Positions 57,118-64,000 of a DNA stretch of 64,000 bases are shown piece after piece (positions within the stretch are counted from its first letter, which is position 1; each line of letters begins with the position of its first letter). The translations under genes were made by a program, and so were the position numbers. The notes below the pieces were generated by a model, which searched no databases, was not told the DNA's origin, and saw only the letters and a program-made list of their open reading frames with translations. Location of the stretch: positions 62,001 to 126,000 of the forward strand of contig NZ_CP070961.1 of the NCBI RefSeq assembly GCF_017086465.1, written 5' to 3'. The stretch comes from Nocardioides sp. zg-1228 (lineage in GTDB: Bacteria; Actinomycetota; Actinomycetes; Propionibacteriales; Nocardioidaceae).

Positions 57118-58281
57118 CTAACCCCGGGCCGCGCGCCACTCCTCGCGCAGCAGGGCGTACTCATAGGAGCTGGTCCACTCGCCCTTGGACCAGAAGTCGG
57201 CGATGCGGTGCACCTCGCGGCGCATGCCGAGGCGCTCGCAGAGGGCGGCCGAGCGCTCGTTGCGCACGTCGAGGTTGGCCATGATGCGCCGCAGCCCGTA
57301 GTGCTCGAAGCCGAGCCGGAGCACGGCCCGCGCCGCCTCGGTCGCGTAGCCCCGCCCGGCGTGCTCGGGCAGGACCGTCCAGCCGATCTCGGCCTCGCTG
57401 AGGCCGGTGCCCTGAAGGTGGAGGATCGAGTCGCCCACGACGGTGCCGTCGAGGGTGGTGACCGCGAGGCCGAGGAACGTGCCGTCGCCGCGCTCGGTGC
57501 GTCGGCGCACCATCTCGACGACCTCGGCCCGGTTCATCGGGCGGCTGAGGAGCAGGCTCGTCCACTCCTCGGAGCCCCAGGCGGTGACGAAGGCGTCGGC
57601 GTCGCCGAGCTCGTGCGGGCGCAGCAGCAGGCGCTCGGTGCGCAGCGGCCACACCGGGGGCGCAGGCGTCAGGTACGCCGCTCGCGGGGCGTCGACCCAG
57701 CGCTCGCGGATCGTGGGCCCCCCGGCGCGGAGCCGGTCGTAGGCGGTCATCGGCAGGAGCATCGCGTCGAGTCCCGGCACCGCGATGACGCCGTCGACGG
57801 CCTCGCCGAGCATGCCGCGTCCGATCGGGTCGTGCGGGTCGCGGCGCAGCAGGTCGAGGGCGGCCCGGGCCTCGGCGACGCGCTCGGCCACCTGCCTGAT
57901 CCGCACGGGCGACACCTCGCGGAGGCCGGCGTGCTGCCCGGACAGGTAGGCCTGCCACTCGCGCTCGCCGGCCGCCTCGTCGCCCTCCCAGAACGCCACG
58001 AACCAGTCGTGCAGCCGGTCGAGGCCGCCGGCCAGCTCCGCGAGACGGCCGTGGTCGGCGGGCACCATCGCGGTGCCGTCGCCCAGCACGTACGACGGCA
58101 GCGGCAGCCGGCCGTCGAGCATGAGCCGCGTCGCTCCGGGCGGGGCCTCCACGAAGTGCTCGCGGACGTAGGCGTCGTCCTCGGACGACATCGCGTGGTC
58201 GCCGTTGACGGCGACGAACCGGTCGCGGACCTCGTTGCGGAGGCCGCCGTGGACCGGGTCGGTCAGCGTGTCATCTCCCAC
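57118..58281 (-). CDS. DUF6058-like domain fused to a GNAT acetyltransferase
   Basis: 387 residues. The N-half (about 1-200) has DEDD-like VNGDHAMSSEDDAYVREHF, RLPLPSYVLGDGTAMVP and LHDWFVAFW, resembling the DUF6058 family. The C-half (about 210-387) is a RimJ/RimL-type GNAT: TERLLLRPHELGDADAF, EIGWTVLPEHAGRGYATEA (CoA loop) and VRNERSAALCERLGM. Substrate unknown. GTG 58281 overlaps the transporter gene by 19 bp; ATG 58191 is an alternative. Confidence 0.75.
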   Translation of the reverse strand: MGDDTLTDPVHGGLRNEVRDRFVAVNGDHAMSSEDDAYVREHFVEAPPGATRLMLDGRLPLPSYVLGDGTAMVPADHGRLAELAGGLDRLHDWFVAFWEGDEAAGEREWQAYLSGQHAGLREVSPVRIRQVAERVAEARAALDLLRRDPHDPIGRGMLGEAVDGVIAVPGLDAMLLPMTAYDRLRAGGPTIRERWVDAPRAAYLTPAPPVWPLRTERLLLRPHELGDADAFVTAWGSEEWTSLLLSRPMNRAEVVEMVRRRTERGDGTFLGLAVTTLDGTVVGDSILHLQGTGLSEAEIGWTVLPEHAGRGYATEAARAVLRLGFEHYGLRRIMANLDVRNERSAALCERLGMRREVHRIADFWSKGEWTSSYEYALLREEWRAARG

Positions 58282-58868
58282 ACCGTGAAGGCTGCCATGA
58301 GCAGGCACACCGTCGCACCCACATAATGGAGCACCGCCAGCCGCACCCGCTGGAGCAGCAGCCGGCCCACGATGACCGCCAGGCCGGAGACCGCGAGCAG
58401 GGCGCCCCAGGCGCCGAGGAACACCGACACCGGGTCGTCGTACTTCGCGACCAGCGAGATGGTGAGCAGTTGCGACAGGTCGCCCCACTCGGCGGCGAAG
58501 AGCACCAGGAACGACGTCGCCACGACCTTGAGCCCGTGGGCGCCGGAGTCGGCCCTGGCGGCGAACTCGTCCTCCTGCCCGGGCTCGTCGTCGTCGGCGG
58601 AGCGGGCCTCGCGGAAGAGGATGACCGCCCCGATCGCGAACATCACCGCGGCGACGGTGTGGACCAGCTGCTCGGGCAGGAACGAGGCGGCTTTGCCGAC
58701 GCCCACCGCGACGCCCGTCTGGACGAGGAACGCGAGCGCGACGCCGACCCAGACGAGGAGCGGACGCATCTTCGTCGACATCACCAGCGTGGCGATGAAG
58801 GTCTTGTCGGGCAGCTCCACGACGAAGATGGCGCCGAAGGCGAGCGCCACCACGAGCAGGTCGATCAC
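58263..58868 (-). CDS. TMEM165/GDT1 family cation transporter (probable Mn2+/Ca2+)
   Basis: 201 residues, six helices in two repeats. VVELPDKTFIATLVMS and AAEWGDLSQLLTISLVAK are the two E-x-x-D motifs of the UPF0016/GDT1 family, members of which (MneA, Mnx) move manganese in bacteria. A hydrophilic acidic loop (residues about 88-115) joins the halves. GTG 58868 is the natural start of the first helix; the open frame beyond it overlaps pheA. It is the second manganese-type transporter in the window. Confidence 0.88.
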   Translation of the reverse strand: MIDLLVVALAFGAIFVVELPDKTFIATLVMSTKMRPLLVWVGVALAFLVQTGVAVGVGKAASFLPEQLVHTVAAVMFAIGAVILFREARSADDDEPGQEDEFAARADSGAHGLKVVATSFLVLFAAEWGDLSQLLTISLVAKYDDPVSVFLGAWGALLAVSGLAVIVGRLLLQRVRLAVLHYVGATVCLLMAAFTVWEMTR

Positions 58869-58884
58869 CGGGGAAGTGTCGCAG

Positions 58885-59724
58885 TCATCGCGCGCGGAAG
58901 GAGTCGGCGGGGTAGACACCGACCACCGTGACCTCCGTGGTGAAGAACGCGAGCTCCTCCAGCGCGTTGCGCACGCCCGGGTCGTCGGGGTGGCCGTCGA
59001 CCTCGGCGAGGAACTGGGTGGCGGTGAACTGGCCGCCGACCATGTAGCTCTCCAGCTTGGTCATGTTGACGCCGTTGGTCGCGAAGCCGCCGAGCGCCTT
59101 GTAGAGCGCCGCCGGCAGGTTGCGCACGTTGAAGATGAACGTGGTCACGACCGGGCTGCCGTCCGCGGGCGCCTGCTCGAAGTCGCGGGAGAGCACCACG
59201 AAGCGCGTGGTGTTGTGGTCCTCGTCCTCGATCTCCTCGCGCAGCACCTGCAGGCCGTAGATCTCGGCGGCCAGCGGCGGCGCGATCGCGGCCTGGGTCG
59301 GGTCGCCGGCCTCGGCGACCTCGCGGGCCGCGCCGGCGGTGTCGCCGGCCACCACCGGGGTCAGGCCGAGCTCGCGGATCACCCCGCGGCACTGGCCGAG
59401 GGCGTGGACGTGGCTGTGCACGGTGCGCAGCGAGTCGATGCTCGCCTCGGGCAGCGCCATCAGGGAGAACTGGATGCGCAGGAACCGCTCGCCGACGATG
59501 TGCAGGCTCGAGGTGGGCAGGAAGTGGTGGATGTCGGCCACCCGCCCGGCGATCGAGTTGTCGATCGGGATCATCGCGAGGTCGGCCTCGCCGCCCTCGA
59601 CCGCGGCGAACGCGTCCTCGAACGACGGGCACGCCAGCGGCTCCCAGTCGGGGTAGGCCTGTTGGCACACCAGGTGGGAGTTGGCGCCGGGCTCTCCCTG
59701 GTAGGCGATCCGTCGAGCTGTCAC
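58885..59724 (-). CDS. pheA: Prephenate dehydratase
   Basis: 279 residues, a monofunctional enzyme. RRIAYQGEPGANSHL at the start, AMIPIDNSIAGRVADIHHFL and the catalytic Thr context HNTTRFVVLSRD mark the PDT domain. The ACT domain (from about residue 190: VRNLPAALYKALGGFATNGVNM, in pieces RNLPAALYKAL, NGVNMTKLES) senses phenylalanine. It turns prephenate into phenylpyruvate. GTG start. The transporter and GNAT genes follow on the same strand. Confidence 0.95.
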   Translation of the reverse strand: MTARRIAYQGEPGANSHLVCQQAYPDWEPLACPSFEDAFAAVEGGEADLAMIPIDNSIAGRVADIHHFLPTSSLHIVGERFLRIQFSLMALPEASIDSLRTVHSHVHALGQCRGVIRELGLTPVVAGDTAGAAREVAEAGDPTQAAIAPPLAAEIYGLQVLREEIEDEDHNTTRFVVLSRDFEQAPADGSPVVTTFIFNVRNLPAALYKALGGFATNGVNMTKLESYMVGGQFTATQFLAEVDGHPDDPGVRNALEELAFFTTEVTVVGVYPADSFRAR

Positions 59725-59793
59725 GTGCGCGAGTGTGTCACCTCCGGCCGTGTCCGACCGGCCGTGACCAGCCGCCGAACATAGGGTCGTTCC

Positions 59794-60186
59794 ATGCTCG
59801 CCGTGGTCGCCGTCGTCCTCTCCGCCGTCGCCTGCGCGCTCGCCGCGCTGGCCCTCCGTCGTACGACGGCACGCACCTCCGGCGAGGGCGTCGAGGCGCT
59901 GCCCGAGGACGTGCACGGCCTGCGACAGGAGGTCGCGGCCCTCAAGGCCGAGAGCGCCGACGCGCTGCGCCACCTGTCGGTGGTGCGCTACGACGCGTTC
60001 GGCGACGTCGGCGGTCACCTCAGCTGGAGCCTGGCCGTGCTCGACGACGCCGGCCATGGCGTGGTGCTGACGTCCATCCACGGGCGCAGCGAGGCCCGCA
60101 CCTACGCCAAGTCGATCTCCTCCTGGTCGTGCGAGCAGCAGCTCTCGCCCGAGGAGGAGGAGGCGATCGAGCACGCGCGACCCTGA
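59794..60186 (+). CDS. DUF4446 family membrane-anchored protein
   Basis: 130 residues. One N-terminal helix (LAVVAVVLSAVACALAALAL), a short heptad-like linker (LPEDVHGLRQEVAALKAES) and the DUF4446 body SVVRYDAFGDVGGHLSWSLA, then IHGRSEARTYAKSI. Function unknown. TAGGGT (59782-59787) is 6 nt before the ATG. Divergent from pheA. Confidence 0.88.
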   Translation: MLAVVAVVLSAVACALAALALRRTTARTSGEGVEALPEDVHGLRQEVAALKAESADALRHLSVVRYDAFGDVGGHLSWSLAVLDDAGHGVVLTSIHGRSEARTYAKSISSWSCEQQLSPEEEEAIEHARP

Positions 60187-60290
60187 CGGGCCGCTCGGCA
60201 CGCACCAGGGACGGGGCGGAACAACACGGCGTCCTCGCCGGTTCGGACTCACGGACCGTCCCCCACCAGCAGCCACGCAGGAGCGCCCCC

Positions 60291-61364
60291 GTGAGTCGTC
60301 TGTTCAGCCCTGTCACCCTTCGCGACCTGACCCTCCGCAACCGCGTCTGGGTGGCGCCGATGTGCCAGTACTCCGCCGCCGACGGCCTGCCGGGGGAGTG
60401 GCACCTGGTCCACCTCGGCTCCTTCGCGCGCGGCGGCGCCGGACTGGTCCTCACCGAGGCGACCGCGGTGGTGCCGGAGGGGCGGATCTCGCCGGAGGAC
60501 ACCGGGCTGTGGAACGACGAGCAGCAGGCGGCGTGGACCCGGATCGTGGACTTCGTGCACGGACAGGGGGCCGCGGCGGGCGTCCAGCTCGCCCACGCCG
60601 GCCGCAAGGCGTCGACCTACAGCGGCTTCACCGGCGAGCGAGGCGGCGTCCCCGACTCCGACGGCGGCTGGCGGCCCGTCGGCCCGTCGGCCGAGCCCTT
60701 CGCCGGGCTGCGTCCCGACCCCGAGCCGCTGGACGAGGCGGGCATCGCCCGCGTGGTGACCGCCTTCGGTGACGCGGCCGAGCGCGCCGTCGCCGCCGGC
60801 TTCGACGTCATCGAGCTGCACGGCGCCCACGGCTACCTGCTCCACGAGTTCCTCTCGCCGCTGTCCAACCACCGCCAGGACGGCTACGGCGGCTCCTTCG
60901 ACGGGCGCGTACGCCTGGTGCTGGAGGTGGTCCGCGAGGTCCGGTCCCGCGTGCCGGCCGGGCTCCCGCTGCTGCTCCGGGTCTCCGCCACCGACTGGGT
61001 CGAGGGCGGCTGGACCGCCGACGAGACCGTGCGGCTCGCCGCCCTGGCGCACGAGGAGGGCGTCGACCTCGTCGACACCTCCACGGGCGGCAACGTGCCG
61101 GGCGCCGACATCCCGGTCGAACCGGGCTACCAGGTGCGGTTCGCGCGGCGCATCCGCACCGCGGCCGGCGTCCCGACCGGCGCCGTCGGGCTCATCACCA
61201 CGCCCAAGCAGGCCGAGGAGATCCTCGCCGACGGGTCGGCCGACGTCGTGCTGCTCGGTCGCGAGCTGCTGCGCGAGCCGCACTGGCCGCTCCGCGCGGC
61301 CCACGAGCTGGGCGAGACCGGCACCGACCTGTGGCCGGTGCAGTACCGCCGCGCGGCCCCCTAG
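60291..61364 (+). CDS. Old yellow enzyme (YqjM/NamA-type NADH:flavin oxidoreductase)
   Basis: 357 residues. VAPMCQYSAADG near residue 22 has the Cys typical of the YqjM subgroup, QLAHAGRKAS and ELHGAHGYLLHEFLSP carry the substrate His pair, and VGLITTPKQAEEIL with GRELLREPHWPL completes the FMN site. It reduces activated alkenes. The GTG at 60291 has a CAGGAG ribosome site; the open frame further upstream is antisense noise. Confidence 0.93.
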   Translation: MSRLFSPVTLRDLTLRNRVWVAPMCQYSAADGLPGEWHLVHLGSFARGGAGLVLTEATAVVPEGRISPEDTGLWNDEQQAAWTRIVDFVHGQGAAAGVQLAHAGRKASTYSGFTGERGGVPDSDGGWRPVGPSAEPFAGLRPDPEPLDEAGIARVVTAFGDAAERAVAAGFDVIELHGAHGYLLHEFLSPLSNHRQDGYGGSFDGRVRLVLEVVREVRSRVPAGLPLLLRVSATDWVEGGWTADETVRLAALAHEEGVDLVDTSTGGNVPGADIPVEPGYQVRFARRIRTAAGVPTGAVGLITTPKQAEEILADGSADVVLLGRELLREPHWPLRAAHELGETGTDLWPVQYRRAAP

Positions 61365-61369
61365 CCACC

Positions 61370-61391
61370 GGTCCTCCCGACGGGTGGGACC
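61370..61391 (+). terminator. Imperfect hairpin after the old yellow enzyme gene
   Basis: GGTCCTCCC (61370-61378), loop GAC, GGGTGGGACC (61382-61391) pair apart from one bulge and one G.T pair. It starts 5 bp after the stop codon. No U-tract. Confidence 0.4.
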
Positions 61392-61429
61392 CCTTGCCGG
61401 TCCCGCCGCCGCGTCCGACGATGGGTGGC

Positions 61430-62497
61430 ATGGCCTCGGGAATCTCGGTCGAACGACGTCCCCTCCGGGTGGGAGTCGCCGGGCTGGTCGTCCTCGTGCT
61501 GGTGGCGACCATCGGCTTCGCGTGGTCGAAGTGGCTGCCCTACTGGGACCGCGCCCTCGCCCTGGAGGCCGCGCCGACGTGGCCGTCGGGACCCATCTTC
61601 GAGTCGGCAGGTGGAGACGGGCCGTCGCTCTCGGGCGCCTGGGACTTCACCGTGGCCTACCTGGACGCGGTGTGGCGCGCGGTCGTGGTCGGCCTGCTCG
61701 TCGCCGCCGCGGTCGATGCCCTCGTGCCGCGCGGCTGGGTGACGCGCCTGCTCAACCGCCGCTCGCCGACGGGACAGGCCGTCGCCGGCGGGGCGGCCTC
61801 CCTGCCGTCGATGATGTGCAGCTGCTGCACGGCGCCGGTGGCGGTCGGGCTGCGCCGCAGCGGGGTGTCCACGAGCGCAGCTCTCGCCTACTGGGTGGGC
61901 AACCCCCTCCTCAACCCGGCCGTGCTGGTGTTCCTGGCGTTCGTGCTGCCGGCGGAGTACGCCGTCACGCGCGTGGTCGTCGGCCTGGCCGTCGTCGTCG
62001 GTGCCAGCGCGCTCATCGGCCGTCTGCTCGACGCTCGCGGGGCAGGCGCACCCGCCGTCGCAGCGCCACCGGTGGACGAACCGGTGCGGCTGGGCGACCT
62101 CCCGGGCGGCTACCTGCGCTCGCTGGGCCGGTTCGTCCTCGTGCTCGTGCCGGAGTACGTCGCGCTCGTCTTCGTGATGGGCCTGCTGAGTCCGTGGCTG
62201 AGCGACTTCGCCGGCGTCGAGGCCAGCCTCGGTGTGGCAGCGGTGCTGGTCGTGGCCGTCCTCGGGGCCCTGCTGGTCATCCCGACCGGCGGGGAGATCC
62301 CCGTCGTCGCCGCCCTGCTGGCGCTCGGTGCAGGTGCCGGGACGACAGGCGCCCTGCTCATCACGCTGCCGGCGCTCAGCGTCCCGTCGGTGGTCATGGT
62401 CGGCCGGGCGATGGGGTGGCGGGCGACCTGGGCCATGGCTGCGGCCGTCGTCCTGGGCGGTGTCGCCGCCGGGATGCTGCTCGCCGTCGCGTCCTGA
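61430..62497 (+). CDS. COG0701 permease (ArsP-like)
   Basis: 355 residues with eight or more hydrophobic helices. SLPSMMCSCCTAPVAVGLRR near residue 127 has the Cys-Ser-Cys-Cys cluster of COG0701 permeases, and WVGNPLLNPAVLVF follows; the second half repeats this layout (GGEIPVVAALLALGAG). ArsP members export methylarsenicals; other members are uncharacterised, so metal or metalloid transport is a reasonable guess. An ATG at 61421 is also in frame. Confidence 0.82.
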   Translation: MASGISVERRPLRVGVAGLVVLVLVATIGFAWSKWLPYWDRALALEAAPTWPSGPIFESAGGDGPSLSGAWDFTVAYLDAVWRAVVVGLLVAAAVDALVPRGWVTRLLNRRSPTGQAVAGGAASLPSMMCSCCTAPVAVGLRRSGVSTSAALAYWVGNPLLNPAVLVFLAFVLPAEYAVTRVVVGLAVVVGASALIGRLLDARGAGAPAVAAPPVDEPVRLGDLPGGYLRSLGRFVLVLVPEYVALVFVMGLLSPWLSDFAGVEASLGVAAVLVVAVLGALLVIPTGGEIPVVAALLALGAGAGTTGALLITLPALSVPSVVMVGRAMGWRATWAMAAAVVLGGVAAGMLLAVAS

Positions 62498-62543
62498 CGT
62501 CGATCAGCGCGCCGGGCCCGAGGGAGTGGCGCGGGCCACGTGG

Positions 62544-62582
62544 GCGCCAAGTGGGCGTCAACGCGCGCCAAGAACGCGTCAA
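62544..62582. promoter_or_regulatory. Four phased direct repeats upstream of kdp (candidate KdpE box)
   Basis: Half-sites GCGCCAA (62544), GCGTCAA (62555), GCGCCAA (62565) and GCGTCAA (62576) are spaced 11, 10 and 11 bp, so all face one side of the helix. OmpR/PhoB-type response regulators such as KdpE bind direct repeats with this period. The last half-site ends 41 bp before kdpF. Confidence 0.6.
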
Positions 62583-62623
62583 GGCGGGCTGACCGGACCG
62601 CCGTCGGGGCTTTGCTGGCCGGC

Positions 62624-62713
62624 ATGAGCATCGAATCCAGCCTGCTCGTGGTCGCGGTGGTCTGCGCCGCGCTCTACGTCCTCGCCGCCCTGGTCTTCCC
62701 GGAGCGCTTCTAG
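62624..62713 (+). CDS. kdpF: KdpF, small subunit of the high-affinity potassium pump
   Basis: 29 residues, below usual gene-finder limits. MSIESSLLVVAVVCAALYVL then AALVFPERF is a single membrane helix with the C-terminal PERF ending typical of KdpF, which stabilises the KdpABC complex. Stop TAG shares its last base with the kdpA start. Confidence 0.93.
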   Translation: MSIESSLLVVAVVCAALYVLAALVFPERF

Positions 62714-64000
62714 TGTCCGACACCCTCGGCGGTCTCCTGACGATCGCCCTCCTCGTCGCCCTGCTCGCTGCGGCGTACGTCCCGCTGGGCGACCACATGG
62801 CGCGGGTCTACACCGACACCCGCCACCTGCGCGCCGAGCGCGTGGTCTACCGCCTCTGCGGCGTGGATCCCGGCGCCGAGCAGGGCGCGCGCTCCTACGC
62901 CACCAGCGTCATCGGGTTCAGTCTCGTGGGCGTCGTGGTCCTGATGGCGGTCCAGCTCGGCCAGGCCGCCCTGCCGATGGACCGCGGCCTGCCGGGCGTC
63001 CCGTTCTGGATGTCCGTCAACACCGCGGTCTCGTTCGTCACCAACACCAACTGGCAGTCGTACGCCGGGGAGTCCACGATGGGCTTCACCGCGCAGATGG
63101 CCGGCCTGGCGGTGCAGAACTTCCTCTCCGCCGCGGTCGGGATCGCCGTCGCCGTCGCGCTGGTCCGCGGCTTCGTCCGCTCGCGGACGGGCGCACTGGG
63201 CAACTTCTGGGTCGACCTGACCCGAGGCACCGTGCGGATCCTGCTGCCGCTGGCGTTCGTCGGTGCCGTCCTGCTGGTCGCCGGGGGCGTCGTGCAGAGC
63301 TTCACCGACTCCACGATGGGCACCCTGGCGGGGCACTCGCAGGTGCTCACCGGCGGCCCGGTCGCCAGTCAGGAGGCGATCAAGCAGCTCGGCAACAACG
63401 GTGGCGGGTTCTTCAACGCCAACTCCGCCCATCCCTTCGAGAACCCCACCGCCGTCACCAACTTCCTCCAGATCTTCCTGATCCTGGTGCTGCCCGTGGC
63501 CCTGACCCGCACCCTCGGGACGCTGCTCGGCAACCGCCGGCAGGGCCTGGCGGTCCTGGCCGTGATGGGCGTGCTGTGGTCGGCGTCGCTCGCGGTGGCC
63601 ACCTGGGCGGAGGTGGGTGCCCACTCGCCGACCGCGCAGGCGGCCGGCGCCGCGATGGAGGGCAAGGAGACCCGGTTCGGGGAGTGGGCGTCCGCCCTCT
63701 TCGCGGTCGCCACCACGGGGACGTCGACGGGAGCGGTCAACGCCTCGCACGACTCGTTGACGGCCACCGGTGGTGGCGTGGTGATGGTCAACATGATGCT
63801 CGGCGAGATCGTGCCGGGCGGGGTCGGGGCGGGCATCTACGGCATCCTCGTGATGGCGATCCTGGTCGTCTTCGTCGCCGGGCTGATGGTGGGGCGCACC
63901 CCCGAGCTGCTCGGCAAGAAGATCGGTGCGAGGCAGATGACCTACGTCGCGCTCTACACCCTCACCACGCCCGCGCTCGTCCTCGTCGGGACGGGCATCG
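62713..64000 (+). CDS. kdpA: Potassium-transporting ATPase subunit KdpA (3' end outside window)
   Basis: 429 codons are present of about 555 expected; the gene runs off the right edge. Pore loops are intact: VTNTNWQSYAGE, GNNGGGFFNANSAHPFENP and TTGTSTGAVNASHDS provide the K+ filter residues in three of the four repeats. Several membrane helices surround them. GTG start overlaps the kdpF stop by one base (TAGTG). kdpB, kdpC and kdpDE are expected beyond the window. Confidence 0.96.
   Translation, partial: MSDTLGGLLTIALLVALLAAAYVPLGDHMARVYTDTRHLRAERVVYRLCGVDPGAEQGARSYATSVIGFSLVGVVVLMAVQLGQAALPMDRGLPGVPFWMSVNTAVSFVTNTNWQSYAGESTMGFTAQMAGLAVQNFLSAAVGIAVAVALVRGFVRSRTGALGNFWVDLTRGTVRILLPLAFVGAVLLVAGGVVQSFTDSTMGTLAGHSQVLTGGPVASQEAIKQLGNNGGGFFNANSAHPFENPTAVTNFLQIFLILVLPVALTRTLGTLLGNRRQGLAVLAVMGVLWSASLAVATWAEVGAHSPTAQAAGAAMEGKETRFGEWASALFAVATTGTSTGAVNASHDSLTATGGGVVMVNMMLGEIVPGGVGAGIYGILVMAILVVFVAGLMVGRTPELLGKKIGARQMTYVALYTLTTPALVLVGTGI

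Noticed and set aside
56949..57284. Plus-strand 111-codon frame across the nested repeat
   Set aside because: It reads through the palindrome and into the antisense of the GNAT gene, and has an Arg-rich shadow composition.

Overview
The window is a high-GC, gene-dense stretch of an actinobacterial chromosome. The codon bias, the many GTG starts, the many -10 hexamers (TANNNT) placed 6-8 nt from a start codon (leaderless transcripts), the WXG100/EspC-type secretion substrates and the gene repertoire all fit a Nocardioides-like member of the Propionibacteriales. That genus-level placement is inference. No phage, insertion sequence, rRNA or CRISPR array was seen.

Left part (1-13.2 kb): a selenocysteine/formate island. 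selB (only its 5' end is inside), selA and the selenocysteine tRNA lie on the minus strand. selD and an operon for a selenocysteine-containing formate dehydrogenase (alpha, Fe-S and NrfD-type membrane subunits) lie on the plus strand, followed by an OFA-type transporter that may carry formate. The alpha subunit has an in-frame UGA at codon 190 with a bacterial SECIS hairpin directly behind it. A drug-type MFS pump, an M15-type lipoprotein peptidase and a quinone oxidoreductase follow.

Middle (13.2-45 kb): housekeeping and accessory genes. They include M13 and M19 peptidases, a universal stress protein, a ComB-like phosphatase, an SGNH esterase, a small YbaB/EspC/type-VII scaffold module next to a PH-like membrane protein whose paralogue lies 3 kb away, a RecQ helicase fused to a phosphoribosyltransferase-like domain, a SNF2 helicase with its SWIM partner, and a NarL-type two-component system. 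A leucine-degradation operon (acyl-CoA carboxylase beta and alpha subunits, HMG-CoA lyase) appears to share an operator with a nearby TetR gene. A tightly overlapping sulfotransferase / unknown / sulfotransferase operon follows, then EcsC, Aat, a ClpX-zinc-finger/HTH protein, an Fpg/Nei glycosylase and an AAA ATPase.

Right part (45-64 kb): a disulfide oxidoreductase, a TerC-family transporter behind a candidate yybP-ykoY manganese riboswitch, a GH114-like secreted protein, several small zinc proteins and GDPD. A type VII secretion toxin cassette (51.6-55.2 kb) carries two WXG100 proteins, a GH-E HNH/Endo VII nuclease toxin, an ankyrin immunity protein, an Imm33/DUF2185 protein and an orphan gene. 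It is followed by arginine deiminase, a DUF6058-GNAT fusion, a second manganese-type transporter (TMEM165/GDT1), prephenate dehydratase, an old yellow enzyme, a COG0701 permease and the start of a kdp potassium operon (kdpF, partial kdpA) preceded by four phased direct repeats.
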